A stretch of 64,000 nt of DNA, taken from CBDDFS01 sp965227255. Lineage in GTDB: Bacteria > Bacteroidota > Bacteroidia > Flavobacteriales_E > Vicingaceae. The stretch is from NCBI GenBank assembly GCA_965227255.1, contig CBDDFS010000001.1:372001-436000 (forward strand). Direction: 5' to 3'. The notes beneath the pieces were generated by a model that saw only the letters and a program-made list of their open reading frames with translations, was not told the DNA's origin and searched no databases. Shown one piece after another: positions 24,434 through 32,927 of the stretch; position 1 is the first letter of the stretch, and every line of letters starts with the position of its first letter. A program made the position numbers and the translations under genes.

Positions 24434-26755
24434 ATGTTGAATTCAGTTGGATGGAAGAAATTTGTCAGCCTTTTGGCCATGACACTTCTTATCCTAATTT
24501 CTGGGACTCAGGCTCAAAAAGTAGGTGTTGTATTGAGTGGAGGAGGCGGAAGTGGATTGGCGCATATCGGCTTCATTAGAGCGCTTGAAGAAAACAACAT
24601 TCCCATAGACTACATTTCTGGCACATCTATGGGTGCTCTTGTCGGTGCGCTTTACGCTTCCGGATATTCGACGGAAGAAATGGAGGCTATATTCAAGTCG
24701 GATCAATTTAAACTTTGGGCTTCCGGAAAGATCGATGACAGGTATGTACATTATTTTAAAAAATTACAAGATGATGCGTCCTGGGTGAAGTTAAAAGTGA
24801 GTCCTGATTCAATTCTCGAGTCCAACCTCCCGACAAATATTATCAATTCAACTTCCCTTGATTTTGGCCTTGCTGAAATATTCTCAGGTCCTTCGGCAGC
24901 AAGTAAAGACAACTTCGATGATCTCATGATTCCTTTCCGTTGTTTAGCATCTGACATTACTACCAAACAATCCTATACTTTCCGGAATGGTGATCTTCCA
25001 ACCGCAATACGCGCCTCCATTTCCTATCCATTTTATCTCAATCCGATAAGTGTGGATGGAAAATTGCTTTATGATGGCGGGTTATATGATAATTTTCCTG
25101 TTTCTACCCTTTGTGAAGAATTCGAACCTGATTATATAATCGGCAGCAATGTTTCTTACAATTTTGAGGCACCAGAGGAAGATAATGTGTTGTCGCAAAT
25201 TCGCTCAATGATGTCATATGATACTGAATATGAGATCAATTGCGAAAAAGGTTTTGTAATTGAACCACCGGCTTCTCAAGTGGCATTGCTCGATTTCAGC
25301 AATGTAGAAGGTGTTGTGAAAATTGGTTACGATGCCACCATCGAAAAAATTGATTCGATTAAAATGTACCTGCCAGCCCGAAGAGATTCAGATGATTTAA
25401 AATCAATGCGACAAAATTTCAGACAGAAAGAGCCAAGCCTGAAAATAAAGAAGATTCAGGTTGAAGGATTGTCGCAGTCAGAAGAGAAGTACATATTGAA
25501 ATCTCTTCGCTTTAAAGAAGATGACGAACTGATATTTCAAGATTTTGAATCTGAGATCTTGAAACTGGCTTCTGATGATAAGATCTTGCGAATTTATCCT
25601 CAATTGATTTTTAGCGACAGCTTGCAAGGATTTATTCTGAACCTCAAGGTTAAAAAAGGGAAAAACTTCTTTATTTCATTTGGTGGAAACATAAGTACAA
25701 TGGCGGTAAATGAAGGGTTTGTCGGACTCCAGTATAACAACCTGAGCAGTGTACCAATGACGCTTTACGGCAATACTTATTTTGGAAAGTTTTATAGTTC
25801 AGGTCATGGTCTTGTGAAGTTTGACTTCCCTACTTTTCTTCCATTTCAGATGCACGGATCCTATACATTCAACAAATGGGATTACTTCCAGAATTCGGCA
25901 TTTCTTATTGAGGAATCATCACCATCTTACCTCATTCAGCGAGAAAGTTATGCTCAGGCCGGTCTTACTTTTCCGGTCTCGTATAAAGGCAAACTCGGTT
26001 TCAATGGAAATTTTGGTAATGTAAAATACGAGTACTATCAAGACAATGAATTCACGCGATTTGATACAACGGACATAACCAGATTTGACAATACAACTCT
26101 TTACAGTTATTTCGAAAGAAATTCATTGAATCGAAAACAATATGCCAACAAGGGAAGTTATTTTCTGGTCAAGGGAAGTTTTACAACAGGTCATGAAGAG
26201 ACCACACCCGGACATTTTGGTGATTCGATCGTTGAGCTTGATCATGAATGGTTTAGAATAAAGGCCAGGTTTGATCAATATTTTTCAGCAGGCAGGTTCA
26301 AATATGGCTTCATGGCAGAAGGGGTGTATTCCGATCAACCTTTTTTCAGCAATTATGCCTCTACCCTGCTTTCAACTCCAGGTTTTGAGCCCATTCCCGA
26401 AAGTAAGACGATATTCAGATCGAAATTCAGGGCACATCAATACGGGGCAGTTGGAATCCGAGCAATATACACACCCATTAAAAACTTGGATGCCCGACTT
26501 GAGGGATTCATGTTTCAACCTCTCAAAGAGATTGTTGTGAACAGCGAGGGAAATGTCGCATACGATGATGTGGTGGATAATCGTTATTTCATTGGTTCAT
26601 TCACCTTGGTTTACGACCTAAACTTTACTCAGATTGCTGTGAATTTTAACTACTACGACAATTTTAATGAGGAATTCCCAAGAGGTGAACCCGAGAACTA
26701 CACCATAATGTTCCATCTTGGATATATTCTCTTCAATCAAAAAATGATGGAATAA
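24434..26755 (+). CDS. Patatin-like phospholipase with POTRA and BamA-type barrel
   Basis: The 773-residue exported protein has a signal peptide (LLILISGTQAQ). The patatin domain (about 28-330) has the oxyanion loop SGGGGSGLAHIG, nucleophile elbow GTSMG (Ser65) and catalytic Asp in DGGLYDN (Asp214), so the Ser-Asp dyad is intact. A POTRA-like segment (about 335-395, starting KIKKIQVEGL) and a long beta-rich region compatible with a 16-strand outer-membrane barrel follow. This matches the type Vd (PlpD-like) patatin-barrel architecture, with the lipase presumably surface-exposed or periplasmic. Its stop overlaps the next start by 1 bp. Confidence 0.88.
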   Translation: MLNSVGWKKFVSLLAMTLLILISGTQAQKVGVVLSGGGGSGLAHIGFIRALEENNIPIDYISGTSMGALVGALYASGYSTEEMEAIFKSDQFKLWASGKIDDRYVHYFKKLQDDASWVKLKVSPDSILESNLPTNIINSTSLDFGLAEIFSGPSAASKDNFDDLMIPFRCLASDITTKQSYTFRNGDLPTAIRASISYPFYLNPISVDGKLLYDGGLYDNFPVSTLCEEFEPDYIIGSNVSYNFEAPEEDNVLSQIRSMMSYDTEYEINCEKGFVIEPPASQVALLDFSNVEGVVKIGYDATIEKIDSIKMYLPARRDSDDLKSMRQNFRQKEPSLKIKKIQVEGLSQSEEKYILKSLRFKEDDELIFQDFESEILKLASDDKILRIYPQLIFSDSLQGFILNLKVKKGKNFFISFGGNISTMAVNEGFVGLQYNNLSSVPMTLYGNTYFGKFYSSGHGLVKFDFPTFLPFQMHGSYTFNKWDYFQNSAFLIEESSPSYLIQRESYAQAGLTFPVSYKGKLGFNGNFGNVKYEYYQDNEFTRFDTTDITRFDNTTLYSYFERNSLNRKQYANKGSYFLVKGSFTTGHEETTPGHFGDSIVELDHEWFRIKARFDQYFSAGRFKYGFMAEGVYSDQPFFSNYASTLLSTPGFEPIPESKTIFRSKFRAHQYGAVGIRAIYTPIKNLDARLEGFMFQPLKEIVVNSEGNVAYDDVVDNRYFIGSFTLVYDLNFTQIAVNFNYYDNFNEEFPRGEPENYTIMFHLGYILFNQKMME

Positions 26756-28125
26756 TGTTGGCAAAGAACTGGAATGCAGTGCTTTGCGTTCTTATCATTT
26801 TCATTTTTTCTCTCACTCAGCTCAAATCCTGGACGTATAATCAGATGAATAAGCCTGTTTATCAGTTCACAAGCGATGTAGCCATTTACTATAGTTATTT
26901 ACCGGCTTTTTTTAAGAATGACGATATAAAATTTCAAAAGCAATCCCAACCGCAAGCCGGTTTGGAGCAACTCGAAAATGGAAATCGAATTCCTAAATAC
27001 ACATTTGGAATGGCAATACTTTACAGTCCATTCTATCTGTTAGCAGAACTATTCAGCTCGGACGAAAGTGACTACGCCAAATTTGGTTTGACAAGGACAC
27101 ACAGCCTATTCAACAGGATAGGCACATTGCTTTTTGTCTGTTTGGGATTCTACCTATTAATCAATGTTCTGAATTCATATTTCAGCAAGTTCGCTTCCCT
27201 CATGGCTTCATTACTGATTTTCTTCGGGACGAATCTTACTCACTACACTATACTCGAAGGTGCATTCCCTCATTCCTATTTATTCACACTCTTCAGTGCC
27301 ATCATTTTTCTCAGTGACCGGTATTGGAAGACCCAAAATAACCGGGATCTTTATCTGCTGGCATTTCTATGTGGCCTGGTCTTTCTTACACGTGCTTCGG
27401 AAGCTATAATAATTACCATACCTTTCTTCTGGGCTGTTTACAACATAGATGATCTTAAGAATAGAATTATAGTCCTATTATCGAAATGGAAGGTCTTGAC
27501 TATTGCCCTATTACTCTTTTTAATTCCGATTCTCCCTTATCTGTATTACATGAAGATAATGACTGGGGATTATTTCTTTTACGCATACGGCAATGAAAGA
27601 TTCTATTTTCTCGAACCCAAATTCTGGGATTTTCTATTCAGTTTCCGAAAAGGTTGGATGATCTATACTCCCCTGATGATTTTCGCTTCTCTTGCCTTCT
27701 TCATGAAAATGAAAAATGGAAAAAAAGTACCTCCAGTCATATTTTTTACCATTTTGATCACCATCTATGTCATGTCATCTTGGTGGTGCTGGTGGTTCGG
27801 CGGAAGCTTTGGAAACAGATCTATGATTCAGTATTATAGTCTAATGGCATTTCCTCTCGCAGCACTAATAGATTGGATGATGAAAAAGAGAGTCAGGGCA
27901 ATTGCACTTTCGGTTTTACTTCTTTCCAGCAGTGCTTACAGCTATTGGATGACTCGCAAGTACCATCGAACAGAAATCCACTGGGATTCAATGTCTTACG
28001 AATCTTTCAAGTATACTGTTTCCCGAATCTCTTTCAAAAGTGTAGAGGATTATGAGGAAATGGAAAAGCTGCTCATACCACCGCATTATGGCAAGGCCAA
28101 AGAAGGTGGAAAATGGAGGGATTGA
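26755..28125 (+). CDS. Polytopic membrane protein, GT-C-type glycosyltransferase-like
   Basis: The 456-residue protein has about ten membrane segments. The first large periplasmic loop carries FTSDVAIYYSYLPAFF with an Asp, the usual place of the metal/lipid-phosphate-binding acidic residue in GT-C enzymes. SSWWCWWFGGSFGNRSM lies near residue 345. The layout resembles Bacteroidota relatives of family 39 mannosyltransferases; the donor and acceptor are unknown. It is translationally coupled to the patatin-barrel gene. The stop codon directly abuts a heptad array. Confidence 0.6.
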   Translation: MLAKNWNAVLCVLIIFIFSLTQLKSWTYNQMNKPVYQFTSDVAIYYSYLPAFFKNDDIKFQKQSQPQAGLEQLENGNRIPKYTFGMAILYSPFYLLAELFSSDESDYAKFGLTRTHSLFNRIGTLLFVCLGFYLLINVLNSYFSKFASLMASLLIFFGTNLTHYTILEGAFPHSYLFTLFSAIIFLSDRYWKTQNNRDLYLLAFLCGLVFLTRASEAIIITIPFFWAVYNIDDLKNRIIVLLSKWKVLTIALLLFLIPILPYLYYMKIMTGDYFFYAYGNERFYFLEPKFWDFLFSFRKGWMIYTPLMIFASLAFFMKMKNGKKVPPVIFFTILITIYVMSSWWCWWFGGSFGNRSMIQYYSLMAFPLAALIDWMMKKRVRAIALSVLLLSSSAYSYWMTRKYHRTEIHWDSMSYESFKYTVSRISFKSVEDYEEMEKLLIPPHYGKAKEGGKWRD

Positions 28126-28158
28126 TTTCAGATTAACGATTTAAGATTTGAGATTTCA
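28124..28158 (+). repeat. Heptad array (5 units, GATTNNN)
   Basis: Five units in exact register (GATTTCA twice, GATTAAC, GATTTAA, GATTTGA). The array begins within the stop codon of the upstream gene. Confidence 0.92.
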
Positions 28159-28183
28159 ATTGACCTGACAAAAGTCAACTGAC

Positions 28184-28211
28184 GACTAACGACTAATGAC
28201 TACCGACTAAC
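28184..28211 (+). repeat. Heptad array (4 units, GACTANN)
   Basis: Four units in register (GACTAAC twice, GACTAAT, GACTACC), in a different phase from the array at 28124-28158. It ends at the U-tract of the convergent operon terminator. Confidence 0.92.
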
Positions 28212-28240
28212 AAAAAACCCGCTCCATTGCTGAAGCGGGT
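28212..28240 (-). terminator. Rho-independent terminator of the rpoBC operon
   Basis: The minus-strand stem ACCCGCT/AGCGGGT (28217-28223 with 28234-28240) is followed by a run of six U, about 25 bp after the DUF3467 gene. Confidence 0.9.
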
Positions 28241-28265
28241 CTCCATCTAATATATGCTAATAAAC

Positions 28266-28580
28266 TTACGCCTCTCCGGCCGGACCACCGAAATTCAGTG
28301 GAAAATTGGCCGATTCTATCTCCTTTATCTCTCCGTGTAAGGATTCAAATTTTGAAATATTATCCTCCAGCGCCTGCTTAAGTCTTTTCGCGTGTTGCGG
28401 AGTCATTAAGACTCTAGACTTAACCTTGGCCTTCGGCATTCCCGGCATAACCTTCACAAAGTCCATTACAAACTCGGTATTCGAATGGCTGATAATCACC
28501 AAATTTGAATATACCCCATCGGCTACCTCTTCAGATAACTCAATGTTCAGCTTACCTTCCTGAAGTTCCTTCTCGTCCAT
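28266..28580 (-). CDS. DUF3467 family protein
   Basis: The 104-residue cytosolic protein has the family core YSNLVIISHSNTEFVMDFVKVMPG, followed by AKVKSRVLMTPQHAKRLKQALEDNI. Function is unknown. In Bacteroidota this gene often sits directly after rpoC, as here: its ATG shares one base with the rpoC stop (TAATG), and the operon terminator follows. Coupling to RNA polymerase beta' suggests a transcription-related role, but that rests on context only. Confidence 0.85.
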   Translation of the reverse strand: MDEKELQEGKLNIELSEEVADGVYSNLVIISHSNTEFVMDFVKVMPGMPKAKVKSRVLMTPQHAKRLKQALEDNISKFESLHGEIKEIESANFPLNFGGPAGEA

Positions 28581-31500
28581 TATTTTTCGCTATCTACTTC
28601 CTCAGCATTCACTGATTCAGCTTCTGTTCCTTCAGCCTCGGCCTTCAATTTGTCAAACTCTTCCTGAGATCCAACAATTAGATTGTCATAATCTCTCAAA
28701 CCGGTACCGGCAGGGATCAAGTGACCAACAATAACGTTTTCTTTCAATCCGAGAAGACCATCGATCTTACCATTTACAGAAGCTTCGTTCAGAACTTTCG
28801 TAGTTTCCTGGAAGGAAGCCGCCGAAATAAAGCTTTGCGTTTGAAGCGACGCTCTCGTAATACCCTGTAGAATTGGTGAAGAAGTTGCAGGAACAGCATC
28901 TCTAGCTTCAACAGCTTGCTTATCCTGTCTCTTCAACCTTGAATTCTCATCTCTGAGTTTTCTTGCAGTGATGATCTGACCTTTCTTCAAGTTTTCAGAA
29001 TCTCCTGGCTCAACAACGATCTTTTGTCCGAAGATTTCATCGTTTTCTTCCATGAATTCAGTCTTATTCGTGATCTGATTTTCAAGGAACCTCGTGTCAC
29101 CCGGATCTGAGATCGTTACCTTTCTCATCATCTGACGAACGATTACTTCAAAGTGCTTGTCATTGATCTTCACACCCTGTAGTCGGTATACTTCCTGAAT
29201 CTCATTCACAAGATATTCCTGTACCTTAGTTGGACCTTTAATTGCAAGGATATCGGCAGGAGTTGTTGATCCATCAGATAGGCTGGTTCCAGCTCTAACG
29301 AAGTCATTCTCCTGAACAAGGATGTGTTTAGACAAGTTGATCAGATACTTCTTAACCTCACCGGTTCTTGAAGTTACAATGATCTCTCTGTTACCTCTCT
29401 TGATCTTACCGTAAGAAACGATACCATCGATCTCAGACACAACAGCCGGATTGGATGGATTTCTCGCTTCGAACAATTCAGTTACCCTTGGCAGACCACC
29501 GGTGATATCACCCATCATACCGGATACCCTTGGGATCTTAACGATGATCTTTCCAGATTCTATCTTGTCGTTATCATCTACTACGATGTGGGCTCCTACC
29601 GGAATGTTGTAAGACTTAAGTACCTCTTTCTTCTTGTCAATGATCTTGATAGAAGGAATGGTCTTTTTGTCTTTTGTATCGATGATTACTTTCTCCTTAA
29701 ATCCAGTCTGCTCATCTGTCTCTTCCTTATAAGTAACACCGTCGATAATGTTCTCAAATTTAATGTTACCCGCATTTTCAGCGATGATCACAGCGTTGTA
29801 TGGATCCCAGTCACAGATAAGGTCACCCTTTTTGATGGCCTTGTTGTTCTTGGCATACAATCTGGCTCCGTAAGGAATGTTATTCGTTGTCAATGCAATG
29901 TTTGTATTCTTGTCAACGATCTTCATTTCAGCAGATCTACCAATTACGATTTCGATCTTGTTTCCTTCGCTGTCTTCACTCTTAACAGTTCTAAGCTCGT
30001 CAACTTCAAGGATACCATCGTATTTGGCTTCGATTCTTGACTCATCGGCAATCTTAGAAGCCGTACCACCCACGTGGAATGTACGAAGAGTCAGCTGTGT
30101 ACCTGGTTCACCAATGGACTGAGCAGCAATTACACCTACAGCCTCACCTTTTTGAACCATCTTACCACTGGCAAGGTTCCTTCCGTAACACTTAGAACAA
30201 ACTCCTCTCTTCAACTCACAAGTCAATACAGACCTGATCTCGATTTCTTCAATTGGAGATTCCTCAATTTCTCTCGCTACTTTCTCAACGATTTCTTCAC
30301 CAGAACTTACGATCAAGTCGCCTGAATTCGGATGATAGACATCGTGAACACTTGTTCTACCAAGAATTCTATCGTATAAAGTTTCAACTACTTCATCGTC
30401 CTTAACAAGGGCCGACATATTCAGTCCTCTCAAGGTTCCGCAATCCTCATCAAGGATAACAACATCCTGAGCAACGTCAACAAGTCGTCTTGTAAGATAA
30501 CCGGCATCGGCAGTTTTAAGGGCCGTATCGGCAAGACCTTTACGGGCACCGTGAGTAGAAATAAAGTACTCAAGAATTGAAAGACCTTCCTTAAAGTTCG
30601 AAAGGATCGGGTTCTCAATAATTTCCTGTCCTGATGATCCGGATTTCTGTGGCTTGGCCATCAGACCCCTCATTCCTGAGAGCTGACGAATCTGCTCTTT
30701 ACTACCCCTCGCACCAGAGTCGAACATCATATAGATCGAGTTGAATCCCTGGTTGTCACTCTGCAACCTGTTCATCAGATTCGAAGTCAATCTTGTATTT
30801 GTATGCGTCCAGATATCAATGATCTGATTGTATCTCTCATTATTGGTAATGAATCCCATGTTATAGTTATTCATTACTTCCTCAACCTGAGTATGAGCCT
30901 TAGAGATCATTTCGTCTTTCTCTTCCGGAACAACTACATCAGCAAGGTTGAACGAAAGTCCACCTTTGAATGACATAGTAAATCCAAGTTGCTTGATATC
31001 ATCAAGGAATTGAGCAGTTTCTGCCGTACCTGTCTGATAAAGAACTTCTCCAATGATCTCACGAAGTGATTTCTTTGTAAGGACCTCGTTGATGTATGCA
31101 GCACCCTTTGGAACTACTCTGTTGAAGAGTACTCGTCCAGTTGTTGTGTCAATCATTTTACGATCCTCACCTTCTCCCATCATCACTTTGATCTCAGCAT
31201 GAAGATCCAACTGACCTTCATTGTGTGCAATGATCACTTCCTCGGCAGAGTAGAATGTCTTACCTTCTCCTTTGACAACAAATTCCTTCGAACTCTTTCT
31301 CACTTTGGTCATGTAATAAAGACCAAGTACCATATCCTGTGATGGGACCGTTACCGGTGAACCATTGGCAGGGTTAAGGATGTTGTGAGAAGCAAGCATA
31401 AGGATCTGTGCCTCAAGAATGGCAGCATTTCCAAGTGGAAGGTGAACGGCCATCTGGTCACCATCGAAGTCGGCGTTGAATGCCGTACAAACAAGTGGGT

Positions 31501-32899
31501 GAAGAGTAATGGCTTTACCTTCAATAAGTTTTGGTTGGAATGCCTGGATACCTAATCTGTGAAGAGTCGGGGCCCTGTTCAGAAGAACCGGGTGGCCTTT
31601 CAACACATTTTCCAAGATATCCCAGATCACGGCTTCTTTCTTGTCAACGATCTTTTTCGCCGACTTAACCGTTTTAACAATTCCTCTTTCAATCAGCTTC
31701 CTGATGATAAATGGCTTGTATAGCTCAGCAGCCATATCTTTTGGAAGACCACATTCGTGCAGTTTCAATTCAGGACCTACAACGATTACAGAACGTGCAG
31801 AATAATCAACCCTTTTACCAAGAAGGTTCTGACGGAATCGACCCGACTTTCCTTTCAAACTGTCACTCAATGATTTCAGCGCTCTGTTTGAATCAGTCTT
31901 AACAGCACTTGATTTTCTTGAATTATCGAACAATGAATCCACAGCTTCCTGAAGCATCCTCTTCTCGTTTCGAAGGATTACTTCCGGTGCTTTGATCTCG
32001 ATCAACCTCTTCAATCGGTTGTTTCTGATGATAACCCTTCTGTAAAGGTCATTCAAGTCAGATGTTGCGAATCTTCCTCCATCCAACGGAACCAATGGTC
32101 TCAATTCCGGTGGAATAACCGGAACAACCTTAACGATCATCCATTCCGGTCTGTTCTCAACGTGCTCATTTGCCTGTCTGAACGATTCAACAACCTGAAG
32201 TCTTTTCAAGGCTTCATTCTTCCTTTGCTGTGAAGTCTCGTTGCTTGCCTTATCTCTCAGTTGATATGAAAGTGAGTCTAGATCAAGTCTTCTCAACAAT
32301 TCGAACAATGCCTCAGCACCCATCTTGGCAATGAATTTATTCGGATCATTGTCATCCAGGTATTGATTCTCCTTAGGAAGTTTTTCCAGAGTATCCAGAT
32401 ATTCTTCCTCCGTAAGGAAATCTAGATAGTTCCATGGTTCGCCTTCTGCATTAGTAGCTTCGCCTGCCTGAATAACCACATATCTTTCATAATAAATGAT
32501 TGAATCAAGCTTCTTCGTTGGAAGACCAAGAAGGTAACCGATTTTGTTAGGCAGTGATTTGAAGTACCAAATGTGAGCAACTGGAACAACCAGTGAAATG
32601 TGTCCCATTCTTTCTCTACGTACTTTCTTCTCCGTTACTTCAACTCCACAACGGTCACAAACAATACCTTTATATCGGATTCTCTTGTATTTACCGCAGT
32701 GACATTCCCAATCCTTTACAGGACCAAAAATTCTCTCACAGAACAAACCGTCTCTCTCCGGTTTGTATGTACGATAGTTAATTGTCTCAGGCTTTAATAC
32801 CTCACCGCTGGATTTTTCCAGGATCATTTCCGGTGATGCCAGGCTGATTACAATTTTTGAGAAATCGCTATTGATTTTATTATCTCTCTTAAAAGCCAT
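28580..32899 (-). CDS. rpoC: DNA-directed RNA polymerase subunit beta'
   Basis: The 1439-residue catalytic subunit starts MAFKRDNK at 32899; the few upstream in-frame codons lie in the rpoB-rpoC gap. The N-terminal zinc ribbon has Cys66, 68, 81 and 84. The active-site motif NADFDGDQMAVH, which holds the three Mg2+-binding Asp, is intact. The second zinc site (CELKRGVCSKCYGRNL) and the trigger-loop/bridge-helix region (GEPGTQLTLRTFH) follow. An acidic tail ends the protein. Confidence 0.98.
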   Translation of the reverse strand: MAFKRDNKINSDFSKIVISLASPEMILEKSSGEVLKPETINYRTYKPERDGLFCERIFGPVKDWECHCGKYKRIRYKGIVCDRCGVEVTEKKVRRERMGHISLVVPVAHIWYFKSLPNKIGYLLGLPTKKLDSIIYYERYVVIQAGEATNAEGEPWNYLDFLTEEEYLDTLEKLPKENQYLDDNDPNKFIAKMGAEALFELLRRLDLDSLSYQLRDKASNETSQQRKNEALKRLQVVESFRQANEHVENRPEWMIVKVVPVIPPELRPLVPLDGGRFATSDLNDLYRRVIIRNNRLKRLIEIKAPEVILRNEKRMLQEAVDSLFDNSRKSSAVKTDSNRALKSLSDSLKGKSGRFRQNLLGKRVDYSARSVIVVGPELKLHECGLPKDMAAELYKPFIIRKLIERGIVKTVKSAKKIVDKKEAVIWDILENVLKGHPVLLNRAPTLHRLGIQAFQPKLIEGKAITLHPLVCTAFNADFDGDQMAVHLPLGNAAILEAQILMLASHNILNPANGSPVTVPSQDMVLGLYYMTKVRKSSKEFVVKGEGKTFYSAEEVIIAHNEGQLDLHAEIKVMMGEGEDRKMIDTTTGRVLFNRVVPKGAAYINEVLTKKSLREIIGEVLYQTGTAETAQFLDDIKQLGFTMSFKGGLSFNLADVVVPEEKDEMISKAHTQVEEVMNNYNMGFITNNERYNQIIDIWTHTNTRLTSNLMNRLQSDNQGFNSIYMMFDSGARGSKEQIRQLSGMRGLMAKPQKSGSSGQEIIENPILSNFKEGLSILEYFISTHGARKGLADTALKTADAGYLTRRLVDVAQDVVILDEDCGTLRGLNMSALVKDDEVVETLYDRILGRTSVHDVYHPNSGDLIVSSGEEIVEKVAREIEESPIEEIEIRSVLTCELKRGVCSKCYGRNLASGKMVQKGEAVGVIAAQSIGEPGTQLTLRTFHVGGTASKIADESRIEAKYDGILEVDELRTVKSEDSEGNKIEIVIGRSAEMKIVDKNTNIALTTNNIPYGARLYAKNNKAIKKGDLICDWDPYNAVIIAENAGNIKFENIIDGVTYKEETDEQTGFKEKVIIDTKDKKTIPSIKIIDKKKEVLKSYNIPVGAHIVVDDNDKIESGKIIVKIPRVSGMMGDITGGLPRVTELFEARNPSNPAVVSEIDGIVSYGKIKRGNREIIVTSRTGEVKKYLINLSKHILVQENDFVRAGTSLSDGSTTPADILAIKGPTKVQEYLVNEIQEVYRLQGVKINDKHFEVIVRQMMRKVTISDPGDTRFLENQITNKTEFMEENDEIFGQKIVVEPGDSENLKKGQIITARKLRDENSRLKRQDKQAVEARDAVPATSSPILQGITRASLQTQSFISAASFQETTKVLNEASVNGKIDGLLGLKENVIVGHLIPAGTGLRDYDNLIVGSQEEFDKLKAEAEGTEAESVNAEEVDSEK

Positions 32900-32927
32900 G
32901 TTTTTATATCTGTTAGATCTTAATACT

